A DNA stretch of 64,000 nucleotides from Aestuariibaculum sediminum (lineage in GTDB: Bacteria; Bacteroidota; Bacteroidia; Flavobacteriales; Flavobacteriaceae). Position numbers and translations under genes: made by a program. Shown one piece after another: positions 6,830 to 15,315 of the stretch. The first letter of the stretch is position 1; each line of letters begins with the position of its first letter. The stretch covers positions 1-64,000 of the forward strand of contig NZ_JACVXB010000002.1 of the NCBI RefSeq assembly GCF_014596945.1. Direction: 5' to 3'. The notes under the pieces were generated by a model that was given only the letters and a program-made list of their open reading frames with translations, searched no databases and was not told where the DNA came from.

Positions 6830-9786
6830 TGTATTTAAATTGCCATTCATATTATTCTTTAAGGTTCGGAACATTTTCAGAGGTAGATCTTTTGGAGATG
6901 GCAGCTAGCTATGGCCTAAAATCATTGGCTTTAACAGACATTAATAATACCTCTGCCTGCCTTAATTTCATTCGTAAATCTAAAGATTTTGGCATTAAAC
7001 CAGTAGTCGGTATTGATTTTAGAAATGGCACAAAACAGCAGTTTATCGGCTTGGCAAGGAATAATGAAGGATTCTATGAATTGAATCGGTTTTTATCTAA
7101 ATATTCACATGATAAACAATCTATACCGGATACTGCGCCAGAATTTGAAAATACATTTATCGTTTATCCTTTGGAACAGGTCATGCAACTAGAGAAAACG
7201 ACCTTTAAAACCTATGAGTATATAGGCATCAGCATTGAAGATTTAAAACGATTGCCTTTTACTATCTATAAAAGCTATACCGATAAGTTAGTAGTACAAC
7301 AACAAGTCACTATCAGAAGTAAACGAGATTTTAACGCCCACCGTTTGCTGCGTGCTATTGATAATAATATTTTACTGAGTAAGCTCTCGAAGTCTGAAGA
7401 ATGCCGGGAAACCGATAAAATGTACGCTCTGGATGAGCTTAAAGAACATTTTCAACAGTTTGATTTTATCTTAGATAATACAGAACAATTACTTGAACAA
7501 TGTACTATGCATTTTGAGTTTGGTAATGATCGCATATCTCAAAACCAGAGCTTGTATTTGGAAAGTGAAGAAGCGGATTTTAAGCTATTAAAGGAGCTTT
7601 GTGATAAAGGCTTGCCAAAACGTTATGCTAATCCGTCACAGAAGGTAAAGGATCGGCTGGAGATTGAGTTAAAAACCATCAGAGAAATGAGTTTCGTGTC
7701 CTATTTTTTAATTAACTGGGACATTGTAAACTATTCCAAACAAAAAGGATTCGTGCACGTGGGTCGTGGTAGTGGCGCCAATAGTATTGTCGCTTACCTT
7801 ATAGGAATTACAGATGTAGATCCTATCGAGCTGGATCTGTATTTTGAGCGTTTTATTAATCCTTACAGAACATCACCTCCTGATTTTGATATTGACTTTT
7901 CCTGGAAAGAGCGTGAAGAAATTACAGAGTACATCTTTAGTCGGTTTAAAAATGTTGCTCTCTTGGCTGTTTATAATACTTTCAAATACCGTGCTGTGGT
8001 TAGAGAACTGGGTAAAGTGTTTGGTTTGCCTAAAGAGGAGATTGACAAGATTAGTGTTGGTCGGTATCAAAAACCGGAACTGGACGAGTTTGGAGCCTTA
8101 GTCATTAAATATGGAAAGCTAATTCAGGGATTCCCGAATTACGTTAGTGTGCATTCTTGTGGTATTTTAATCTTAGATAAACCCATTCATTATTTTTCAG
8201 CCACCGATATGCCGCCAAAGGGATTTCCAACGGTGCAGTTTGATATGATTATTGCTGAAGATGTAGGTATCTTTAAATTCGACATTCTGGGACAGCGTGG
8301 ACTGGCAAAAATTAAAGACACTCTGGAAATTATCAAATACAACAGACCTGAAGCGCCTCCAATTGATATCACCGAAGTTGAAAAGTTTAAACGAGATCCC
8401 AAGGTTAATGCTCTGCTTAAAGGCGGTAAAGCTACAGGGGCTTATTATGTAGAGTCACCAGCCATGCGCGGTTTAATGCAGAAATTGCAAACGCAGGATT
8501 ATTTAGGACTCGTGGCCGCTAGTTCCATTATCAGACCAGGGGTATCCAGTTCAGGGATGAAACAGGAGTTTATTAAGCGTCAACGTCATCCAGAGCGCCG
8601 AAAGGAAGGTCACCCCATACTCTTAGAGATTATGCCGGAGACCTACGGTATTATGGTGTATCAGGAAGATGTTCTTAAAGTGGCCAATCAGTTTGCAGGG
8701 CTGACTCTTGGGGAAGCCGATGTGTTAAGAAGAGGGATGAGTGGAAAGTTCAGATCGCGTGCTGAATTTACAGCCGTTGAAGAAAAGTTTATTGCGAATT
8801 GTAGAGCCAGAGGTTATGATGATCATCTCACATTTGAAGTCTGGAATCAGATTAAGAGTTTTGCAGGTTATGCTTTTGCTAAAGGGCATTCCGCATCTTA
8901 TGCCGTGGAAAGCTATCAAAGTTTGTATTTAAAATGTTATTATCCGCTTGAGTTTATGGTAGCTGTACTTAATAATGGTGGTGGTTTTTACAGTACAGAG
9001 CATTATGTACATGAAGCGATGCAGTGTGGTGGTCAGGTTGAGGCGCCTTGCATAAATCATAGTGACCACCCCAATATTATTATCGGAGACACCATTTATT
9101 TAGGCTTGGGGTATTTAAAGAATCTGGAACATTACACTGTAAAACGGTTACTAACCGAACGCAACTTTAATGGGGCTTACACGTCTCTAGATGATTTTAT
9201 TGATCGGGTTCTGATAAGTATTGAGCAGCTTACCATTTTAATCAGAATTGGAGCTTTTAGATTTACAGGTATTGCAAAAGCAGAATTGCTATGGCAGGCC
9301 ATTTTTAAACTCAATGCCAGTAAACAGCAAACAGTACAAAAGCAATTGTTTAAACCCGATCATAAGACTTTTGTGTTGCCTAAGTTACCATCCAGTTGGA
9401 TAGAAGATGCTTACGATCAAATGGAATTATTGGGGTTTACACTCTACGATTACTTTAGATTGATTGATGAACCATTTAAAAATAGTATCAAAGCGAAAGA
9501 TATGTGTAATCATATAGGGCAGAGCGTTTTATTATACGGTAAACTGGTTAACACACGATTTCATGAGGCATCTAATGAAAAACTCATGCGCTTTTGCACC
9601 TTTGTGGACCAACAAGGAGACTATTTTGATACCGTACATTTTCATGATACAGTTGAAAGGTATCCCATTCATGGTATGGGAGTTTATGAATGCTACGGTA
9701 AGGTCATAGAAGAATTTGGCTTTTGTAGTATTGAAATCATTAAAACGAGAAAGTTGGCACTAAAACCCGATCCCAGACTGAATTAA
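6829..9786 (+). CDS. DnaE-type DNA polymerase III alpha, error-prone (ImuC/DnaE2-like)
   Basis: C-family polymerase of 985 aa, shorter than the usual ~1150-aa replicative alpha subunit. A PHP domain occupies the N-terminus, but its first metal-site His is Asn (NCHSYYS), so it is probably inactive as a nuclease. The palm has GRGSGANS near residue 312 and catalytic D354 and D356 in PDFDIDFS; the third Asp is likely in FKFDILG. The HhH/tandem region and a C-terminal OB fold (about residues 885-985) follow. The gene starts inside the stop of the Y-family polymerase gene. By family and context it is an accessory polymerase for translesion synthesis, in the role that DnaE2/ImuC has in other bacteria. 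It is not the housekeeping replicase. Confidence 0.88.
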   Translation: MYLNCHSYYSLRFGTFSEVDLLEMAASYGLKSLALTDINNTSACLNFIRKSKDFGIKPVVGIDFRNGTKQQFIGLARNNEGFYELNRFLSKYSHDKQSIPDTAPEFENTFIVYPLEQVMQLEKTTFKTYEYIGISIEDLKRLPFTIYKSYTDKLVVQQQVTIRSKRDFNAHRLLRAIDNNILLSKLSKSEECRETDKMYALDELKEHFQQFDFILDNTEQLLEQCTMHFEFGNDRISQNQSLYLESEEADFKLLKELCDKGLPKRYANPSQKVKDRLEIELKTIREMSFVSYFLINWDIVNYSKQKGFVHVGRGSGANSIVAYLIGITDVDPIELDLYFERFINPYRTSPPDFDIDFSWKEREEITEYIFSRFKNVALLAVYNTFKYRAVVRELGKVFGLPKEEIDKISVGRYQKPELDEFGALVIKYGKLIQGFPNYVSVHSCGILILDKPIHYFSATDMPPKGFPTVQFDMIIAEDVGIFKFDILGQRGLAKIKDTLEIIKYNRPEAPPIDITEVEKFKRDPKVNALLKGGKATGAYYVESPAMRGLMQKLQTQDYLGLVAASSIIRPGVSSSGMKQEFIKRQRHPERRKEGHPILLEIMPETYGIMVYQEDVLKVANQFAGLTLGEADVLRRGMSGKFRSRAEFTAVEEKFIANCRARGYDDHLTFEVWNQIKSFAGYAFAKGHSASYAVESYQSLYLKCYYPLEFMVAVLNNGGGFYSTEHYVHEAMQCGGQVEAPCINHSDHPNIIIGDTIYLGLGYLKNLEHYTVKRLLTERNFNGAYTSLDDFIDRVLISIEQLTILIRIGAFRFTGIAKAELLWQAIFKLNASKQQTVQKQLFKPDHKTFVLPKLPSSWIEDAYDQMELLGFTLYDYFRLIDEPFKNSIKAKDMCNHIGQSVLLYGKLVNTRFHEASNEKLMRFCTFVDQQGDYFDTVHFHDTVERYPIHGMGVYECYGKVIEEFGFCSIEIIKTRKLALKPDPRLN

Positions 9787-9823
9787 TATTTTTTGTAAAT
9801 TCATGACAGTTAAAAGTTTAGAT

Positions 9824-10561
9824 ATGTGTTTTCATATTTCAAATTGGCATGAACCTGAATATTGGGAAAAGGAGTTTAAGGTTAAAATCAGTGACGAGCG
9901 TATAAGACCTGTTATGAGTAAACCGCATTACCATCTCAATGGGTTTTCTCATCCTAATGTGCTTGTTATACCACAAGAGAAACCTGAGGTATTAGCTCCT
10001 GGAGTATGGGGTATAGTTCCCAATTATAAAAGCCCAGAGGACATTAAACCTTATTATAAGGAAGCTGTAAAATATGGTTCAGGACTAAATGCGCAATCCG
10101 AAAAGCTGTTTAGTCATTTCATGTACCGGGAATCCGTCATGACCAGACGGTGTATTATCCCTGTAGATGGCTTTTTTGAACCTCACGAACACAACAAGAA
10201 AAAGTACCCTTTCTACATTAAAGAAAAGGAGGATAAAGGCTTGGCTTTAGCCGGTATATATACTGTTATTGGCCCTTATATCACCTTTAGTATTTTAACT
10301 AAAAAAGCCTCCCCGCTATTTGAAAAGATACATAATCTTAAAAAACGGCAACCTGTTATTCTAAGTTCTGAAAATATTGATCATTGGCTTTCTGAAAGCC
10401 TTAATGAAGAGGATGTAAAGGAATTAGTTAATCTCAATTTTCCTGAAGAACGATTAGATGCCTATACCGTAAGTAAAGATTTGTTTAGCCCTAAGATAGA
10501 TAGTGATGTAAAAACTATTTTGAATCCCTTCGTGTATGAGGAATTAGACACCATTATCTAG
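9824..10561 (+). CDS. SRAP family protein (HMCES/YedK), abasic-site shield
   Basis: SOS response-associated peptidase-like protein. The family makes a covalent thiazolidine bond between Cys2 and an abasic site in single-stranded DNA, so the N-terminus must be Met-Cys. An upstream ATG at 9803 would add seven residues before MCFHIS, so I place the start at 9824, giving M1-C2 and 245 aa. Other family residues are seen: N89 in GLNAQSEKL, E119 in DGFFEPHE, and H170 in KIHNLKKRQPVIL, where a short insertion lengthens the usual HxRMPVIL loop. It follows the DnaE-like gene closely and completes the damage-tolerance operon. Confidence 0.9.
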   Translation: MCFHISNWHEPEYWEKEFKVKISDERIRPVMSKPHYHLNGFSHPNVLVIPQEKPEVLAPGVWGIVPNYKSPEDIKPYYKEAVKYGSGLNAQSEKLFSHFMYRESVMTRRCIIPVDGFFEPHEHNKKKYPFYIKEKEDKGLALAGIYTVIGPYITFSILTKKASPLFEKIHNLKKRQPVILSSENIDHWLSESLNEEDVKELVNLNFPEERLDAYTVSKDLFSPKIDSDVKTILNPFVYEELDTII

Positions 10562-10602
10562 CTAACATCTTAAAAGAACCTAATTTAAAATCTACTATTA
10601 TT

Positions 10603-10737
10603 ATGTTTGAAAATTATAAAAAGAATGATCCTAGATTTTGGATATTTTATACAAAGTTTGGAAGGATTCTCATGTTAACATTGGTTGTGACGGCTGTTAT
10701 AATTGTAATATTGACTAAACTTGGAGTTATAGAATGA
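10603..10737 (+). CDS. Small single-pass membrane protein (44 aa)
   Basis: A 44-codon frame with a charged N-terminus (MFENYKKNDPRFW) and one hydrophobic segment (MLTLVVTAVIIVILT, about residues 24-38). Its TGA overlaps the ATG of the next gene as ATGA (10734-10737), which strongly suggests a real translationally coupled gene. I know no family. It lies 41 nt after the SRAP gene and may be the tail of that operon. Confidence 0.55.
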   Translation: MFENYKKNDPRFWIFYTKFGRILMLTLVVTAVIIVILTKLGVIE

Positions 10738-10964
10738 CTTTATATGAGTTTAATAGTTTGTCCGAACATGACAAATATGATGTGATATTTAATGAAGGCA
10801 CATTTATAGATTATAAAATTGAGGCTGTCATTAGATATGCCCTGTATGCAGTAGATATGTTTTTTGTTGAAATAGAATACAACAGAATGGATAATAAAGT
10901 CGTAGGATTGAGAAGTTTTAAGACAGGGGAGTTATTGGATAAGTATTCTAAGAGAAGGTTATAG
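10734..10964 (+). CDS. Hypothetical protein (76 aa)
   Basis: Small soluble protein, mixed charge, no signal peptide and no motif I recognise. It starts within the stop codon of the 44-aa membrane protein, so the two are probably made together. It ends 6 nt before the convergent XRE gene. Confidence 0.55.
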   Translation: MTLYEFNSLSEHDKYDVIFNEGTFIDYKIEAVIRYALYAVDMFFVEIEYNRMDNKVVGLRSFKTGELLDKYSKRRL

Positions 10965-10970
10965 TTATCC

Positions 10971-11333
10971 TCAATTAGACTTTTTATGTTTTTTTTTAAT
11001 TAATCTGTTTTCCTTTTCATTTAAAAAAATATCTATTTCAGTTTGATTTTTATTAGAAACTCTTTTGAAAAAATCTTCTAAGGATATTTCAAAATATTTG
11101 CACAGCAAATACAGTTTAGTCATTGTGAAGTTAGGATGTGATTCCATACGCCCCATATTTAATGTTATGTCATATTTCTGCGCAAATTCAATATTAACAT
11201 CCGATTGAGAAAGTCCTTTCTCTTTTCCTTGAGACAGGCCCTTTTCTTTTCTCAAATCTTTGAGAACAATTTCAATAGATGTAACAAAATTTAAATAATC
11301 TGAATCCTTTATCATATAACCAAATGAATACAA
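10971..11333 (-). CDS. Small XRE-family regulator with an internal 8-residue duplication
   Basis: An XRE-like HTH spans about residues 20-95; the C-terminus is basic. The first helix region contains KEKGLSQGKEKGLSQ, a direct duplication placed where one copy would fit the normal HTH. The two copies differ at several silent positions, so the duplication is not recent and has been kept. The gene faces a perfect palindrome (11350-11367) 17 bp upstream of its start, a likely autoregulatory operator that also covers the -33 box of a rightward promoter. Confidence 0.65.
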   Translation of the reverse strand: MYSFGYMIKDSDYLNFVTSIEIVLKDLRKEKGLSQGKEKGLSQSDVNIEFAQKYDITLNMGRMESHPNFTMTKLYLLCKYFEISLEDFFKRVSNKNQTEIDIFLNEKENRLIKKKHKKSN

Positions 11334-11349
11334 AATCTAAAAACATATC

Positions 11350-11388
11350 AACGACATTTGTGTCGTTAAATAAATTTTGTTATATTTG
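11350..11388 (+). promoter_or_regulatory. Palindromic operator overlapping a near-consensus rightward promoter
   Basis: AACGACA-TTTG-TGTCGTT (11350-11367) is a perfect inverted repeat with 7-bp arms. Its central TTTG (11357-11360) is followed after 20 bp by TATATTTG (11381-11388), matching the Bacteroidota TTTG-N(19-21)-TAnnTTTG promoter. Transcription would start near 11395 and run right. Binding of the adjacent XRE protein would block the -33 element directly. Confidence 0.6.
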
Positions 11389-11394
11389 ATTTTA

Positions 11395-11741
11395 TTATAA
11401 AAATCTGCAATTATTAATATATATAATATTGGATGTAATTGCTTAGATTCTCGTTTCAAAAACTGGTACTTTTTAATACACGAGATAATAAGTAAGATGC
11501 TCACATCTTTGGATGTGAGCTCACTTATTAATGTCTGAGGTATTGCTTGTAACTTTCTGAAACATTACGTTGATTGCTATTTTTTTAAGCAATCTAAATT
11601 TTGGATTTCATTTCGACTAGAAGTTTGTAAAGTTTTAAAATTATTGGTTTTAACAGAGGATACCATTTGAAAAGATTTAAAGACAATACAGGGTTAAAAA
11701 TTAAAAAAGCACAGTTCAATATTGAACTGACTGTGTATTTT
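11395..11741 (+). ncRNA. Candidate structured non-coding RNA
   Basis: Downstream of the promoter at 11350-11388 there is no credible reading frame, but three hairpins appear in order. The first is a nested one: TAATAAGT (11486-11493) with ACTTATTA (11523-11530), enclosing GCTCACATC (11499-11507)-TTTG-GATGTGAGC (11512-11520). The second is GATTGCT (11572-11578) with AGCAATC (11588-11594). The third is the terminator at 11703-11741. The stretch is therefore a promoter-to-terminator unit of about 350 nt. I know of no family it belongs to, and its targets are unknown. Confidence 0.4.
11703..11741. terminator. Terminator with an 18-bp perfect palindrome
   Basis: CAGTTCAAT (11712-11720) and ATTGAACTG (11721-11729) form a perfect palindrome, with A-rich sequence before and tattttttac after. 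It ends the candidate ncRNA and can also work on the other strand. Confidence 0.6.
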
Positions 11742-12274
11742 TTACTTTACCCTAAAAAGCCAAAATGTCCAATATAGGATGTATTCACTTTTATTACAGG
11801 AGTGACGTTATGCGAATTGATTTGACTTTTAGTTATCTAATTTAAGTACTTAAGTCAATTTCGGAAAACGAAAATTTCTTTCTCTTGTAATTTACAATTT
11901 CACATAGCCATGGTATCCGACCATGTGACGATATTCCCTAAGCATTAAACATTTAAGCCATACCAAGGGTATGGACTGATCTATTTATTAATTTAAAAAT
12001 TAACGCCTATGATATAAACATTTGAATTAGTTACTGTGTATCCGGGTGGTTGTAATTCCTTAATGATTTAATAGTTAGCACAAATAAGGTGTACTGCTCG
12101 GTTATTTTTGAAAATTAAATAAAACTTTAAAGGAATTGCCTATGAAATAATTCTACAGGAACAGCTTGGAATCAATACTGCATGGCAGTAAAAAAACCTC
12201 CTAAATAACTTTTGCAGGGTCAATAGGAGGTAAGCTTAATCAAACAATTAATTGTTTAACTCAAATTCAAAATT
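11742..12274 (+). other. Structured leader and promoter region of the SusC operon, no gene
   Basis: No credible gene is seen. Hairpins include CCATACC-AAG-GGTATGG (11958-11974) and, near the gene, ACCTCCTA (12196-12203) pairing with TAGGAGGT (12224-12231), which buries a GGAGG. TATTTTTG at 12103-12110 fits the -7 consensus, giving a leader of about 160 nt for the SusC message. No well-placed -33 box is seen. No sigma/anti-sigma pair adjoins this SusC gene, so control may be by this leader or by a remote regulator. Confidence 0.4.
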
Positions 12275-15200
12275 ATGAAAAATTTACCATTAGGTATAAG
12301 GAAATGGCGCATATTCTTTACCTACTTAACGCTTTGTATTCCTTTATTTACATTGCTTTTGTCTGTTGCGCCTCAGATTCAGAATCTTACAGTTACAGGA
12401 AGAATAACCGATAATACAGGGATGCCACTTGCAGGAGTTCATGTGAAGTCTGTTTACACAAAAAAAGGAGTTGTAACTGATTTTGATGGAGCCTATCAAA
12501 TTGGTGTTAGTCCAGTAGATAGTTTGGTATTTACAGCCATTGGATATAAATCACAAACTAAAGCTGTGAATAATCAAGAAATAATAAATGTTGCATTAAT
12601 CGAGGACATCACAGAACTCGGGACTGTAATGATTAATGCGGGGTATTATAATGTTTCAGAGCGAGAACGTACTGGAAATATATCAAGAATCACTTCAAAA
12701 GATATAGAAACGCAGCCAGTTACAAATCCCTTAGCGGCCATGCAAGGTCAAATGTCGGGAGTTAATATAACCCAAACAACAGGCGTACCAGGAGCAGGAT
12801 ATGATATTGAAATTCGAGGTAAAAACTTTATTAACGGAACAACAAATCCTCTGTTTATTGTTGACGGTATACCGTATTCGGGTCAATCTTTAGAATCCGC
12901 ATATTTATCGGCTAATATAAATCAAGGTAATGTAAGTCCTTTAAATTTTATAAACCCTCAAGATATAGAAAGTATAGAAGTTTTAAAAGACGCAGATGCC
13001 ACTGCTATTTATGGTTCTCGTGGTGCCAATGGTGTTGTTTTGATTACCACTAAAAGGGGTAAAATAGGTAAAACAAAATTCGATATAGGATTTAATACTT
13101 CATTTGGCAAAGTGACTCGCTTTAGAGCCTTGATGAACACAGAACAATATCTGGAGGTAAGAAAAGAGGCTGTTATAAACGACAATTTTGAAAGTTATTA
13201 TAACAATCCTTCATTGGATTATTTCTGGCCAGATTTGAAGATTTGGGATCAAACACGTTATACCGATTGGCAACAGGTACTTTTGGGAAAAACTTCCACT
13301 AGGAATAACTTACAATTTGCTGTTTCAGGGGGGAGTGAACAAACTCAATTTAATATCAGCGGCTCGCATTTGAAGGAAACAACGGTTTTCCCTGGAGATG
13401 CAAATTATAATAAAACCACTGTGTATAGTGCGCTGAATCACGGTTCAATAGATGGTAAGTTTAATTTGAATTTCACAACAAGTCTTTCGTTAGAAGATAA
13501 CGACCTGCCGTATGCTGATTTTACATTGCTTGCAAATACATTAGAACCTAATGCGCCTTCGCTATTCACCGATAAAGGAGAGCTAAACTGGGAAAACAGT
13601 ACCTGGAAAAATCCTTTAGCAGCCTTGGATCGTCAATATAATATGAAGTCTAATACTATTTTAAGCAGTGCCTTGGTATCATATGAGGTATTAGAAAATT
13701 TGGAAGTAAAAACAAGTCTAGGTTATAGTAAATATGATTTAACCTCTTATGCGACCTATCCAAGTTCATCACTAGACCCAAATTTAGGGTATGGTGCAGA
13801 ATATTCAACTACGAGCACAAACCAAAGTTCCAGAGATTCATGGATTATTGAACCTCAAATTAATTGGAGTCAGGAATTAGGAAATCTTAAATTATCTGTC
13901 CTTTTAGGAGCAACTTATCAGCAGCAAAAGGAAAAGCAATTTGTAATAAGAGGTAGTGATTTCCCAAACAATAATTTGATACTAACATTATCGGCGGCTA
14001 ATAACCTCTTAATTGTAACTGACACCAATAGTGAATATAATTATGCGGCGTATTTCGGGAGGTTTAATTTAAATTTTAAATCCAAGTATATTTTAAATGT
14101 TACCGGTAGACGAGATGGTTCTTCGCGATTTGGTCCTGGAAAACAATTTGGGAATTTTGGAGCCCTTGGAGGCGCTTGGATTTTTTCTGAAGAAGGTATG
14201 TTGAAAAATAGTTCATGGTTATCATTTGGCAAATTAAGAGGTAGCTACGGAACAACAGGTAGTGATAATATTGGAGACTATAAGTATTTAGGGACTTATG
14301 ATATTACAGGTAATTATTATGATGATACCTTAGTTATAGAGCCTTCAGGTGTGTACAATCCAAATTTTGGATGGGAAGTCAATAAAAAGTTAGAGGTAGG
14401 ATTAGAGCTTGGAATGTTTGATAATCGGTTAAATGTACAATTAGCCCATTATCAAAATAGATCCTCTAACCAATTAATAGGGATACCTCTGGCAGCTACC
14501 ACGGGCTTCAGCAGTTTAACTGGCAATTTTAATGCAACTGTCGAAAATAAGGGGTTGGAGTTTGATATTAATTCTCTAAACATTAAAACATCGTCTTTCC
14601 AGTGGAAGTCCTCATTAAATCTGACCATACCCAAAAATCGATTAGTTGCTTTTCCAGATTTAGAAAGTTCAACCTTTGCAAATAAATACATTGTGGGAGA
14701 GCCACTAACAATGATTCGTCTTTATCACGCGTTTGGAGTTGATCCAAGTACAGGCATTTATCAATTTGAGGATTATAATGCGGATGGAAAGATAACTTCT
14801 ACAGATGATAAACAGTGGATAGAAGATAGTGCTCCTGATTTTTATGGAGGATTCAGTAATGCTATTTCTTATAAGAACTTCACACTTGATTTTTTATGTC
14901 AATTTAAGAAACAGAAGGGGTACAATAGTCTGGCAATTGATGCTCTGGCAGGCTTTAAGAGAAATGGGCCGGTAGAGCTCTATCAGAGATGGCTAGAGCA
15001 AGGAGATAATAGTTTAGTTCAAAAGGCAACTATGGGAGGTATGCCAGCTTTAAGTATTGCAGGACAAAGCCAAAGTCAAAGTAACGCTGCGTTTACAGAT
15101 GCCTCTTTTATTCGTTTAAGGAATGTTTTACTTAATTATAAGTTGCCAACATCTGTAATTAAAGGAGTGGATTTGAATTTGTTTTTACAAGGTCAAAATT

Positions 15201-15304
15201 TAGTGACTATAACCAATTATATGGGCGCTGATCCAGAGCAAACCTCTAACAGTAAACTACCGCCACTGCGTCAAATAACATTGGGAGCTCAGTTAAACTT
15301 TTAA
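12275..15304 (+). CDS. SusC-like TonB-dependent outer membrane transporter
   Basis: A signal segment of about 35 residues is followed by a carboxypeptidase-regulatory-like beta-sandwich (about residues 38-115; TGRITDNTGMPLAGVHV) and a TonB plug with the family-typical NPLFIVDGIPY and ADATAIYGSRGANGVVLITTK. A large beta-barrel ends at the terminal F (QLNF). The 1009-aa length is standard. It should import a glycan or peptide fragment delivered by the SusD-like lipoprotein encoded next. There is no N-terminal extension for sigma-factor signalling. The three genes SusC-SusD-TlpA are spaced by 11 and 28 nt and form one operon; the TlpA partner suggests a peptide or redox-linked nutrient rather than a pure polysaccharide. 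Confidence 0.93.
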   Translation: MKNLPLGIRKWRIFFTYLTLCIPLFTLLLSVAPQIQNLTVTGRITDNTGMPLAGVHVKSVYTKKGVVTDFDGAYQIGVSPVDSLVFTAIGYKSQTKAVNNQEIINVALIEDITELGTVMINAGYYNVSERERTGNISRITSKDIETQPVTNPLAAMQGQMSGVNITQTTGVPGAGYDIEIRGKNFINGTTNPLFIVDGIPYSGQSLESAYLSANINQGNVSPLNFINPQDIESIEVLKDADATAIYGSRGANGVVLITTKRGKIGKTKFDIGFNTSFGKVTRFRALMNTEQYLEVRKEAVINDNFESYYNNPSLDYFWPDLKIWDQTRYTDWQQVLLGKTSTRNNLQFAVSGGSEQTQFNISGSHLKETTVFPGDANYNKTTVYSALNHGSIDGKFNLNFTTSLSLEDNDLPYADFTLLANTLEPNAPSLFTDKGELNWENSTWKNPLAALDRQYNMKSNTILSSALVSYEVLENLEVKTSLGYSKYDLTSYATYPSSSLDPNLGYGAEYSTTSTNQSSRDSWIIEPQINWSQELGNLKLSVLLGATYQQQKEKQFVIRGSDFPNNNLILTLSAANNLLIVTDTNSEYNYAAYFGRFNLNFKSKYILNVTGRRDGSSRFGPGKQFGNFGALGGAWIFSEEGMLKNSSWLSFGKLRGSYGTTGSDNIGDYKYLGTYDITGNYYDDTLVIEPSGVYNPNFGWEVNKKLEVGLELGMFDNRLNVQLAHYQNRSSNQLIGIPLAATTGFSSLTGNFNATVENKGLEFDINSLNIKTSSFQWKSSLNLTIPKNRLVAFPDLESSTFANKYIVGEPLTMIRLYHAFGVDPSTGIYQFEDYNADGKITSTDDKQWIEDSAPDFYGGFSNAISYKNFTLDFLCQFKKQKGYNSLAIDALAGFKRNGPVELYQRWLEQGDNSLVQKATMGGMPALSIAGQSQSQSNAAFTDASFIRLRNVLLNYKLPTSVIKGVDLNLFLQGQNLVTITNYMGADPEQTSNSKLPPLRQITLGAQLNF

Positions 15305-15315
15305 AAAAAACTATA

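Noticed and set aside
11497-11539. 13-codon ORF (MLTSLDVSSLINV) in the ncRNA region
   Set aside because: It is produced by the long hairpin and has no supporting context; a leader peptide is possible but unsupported.
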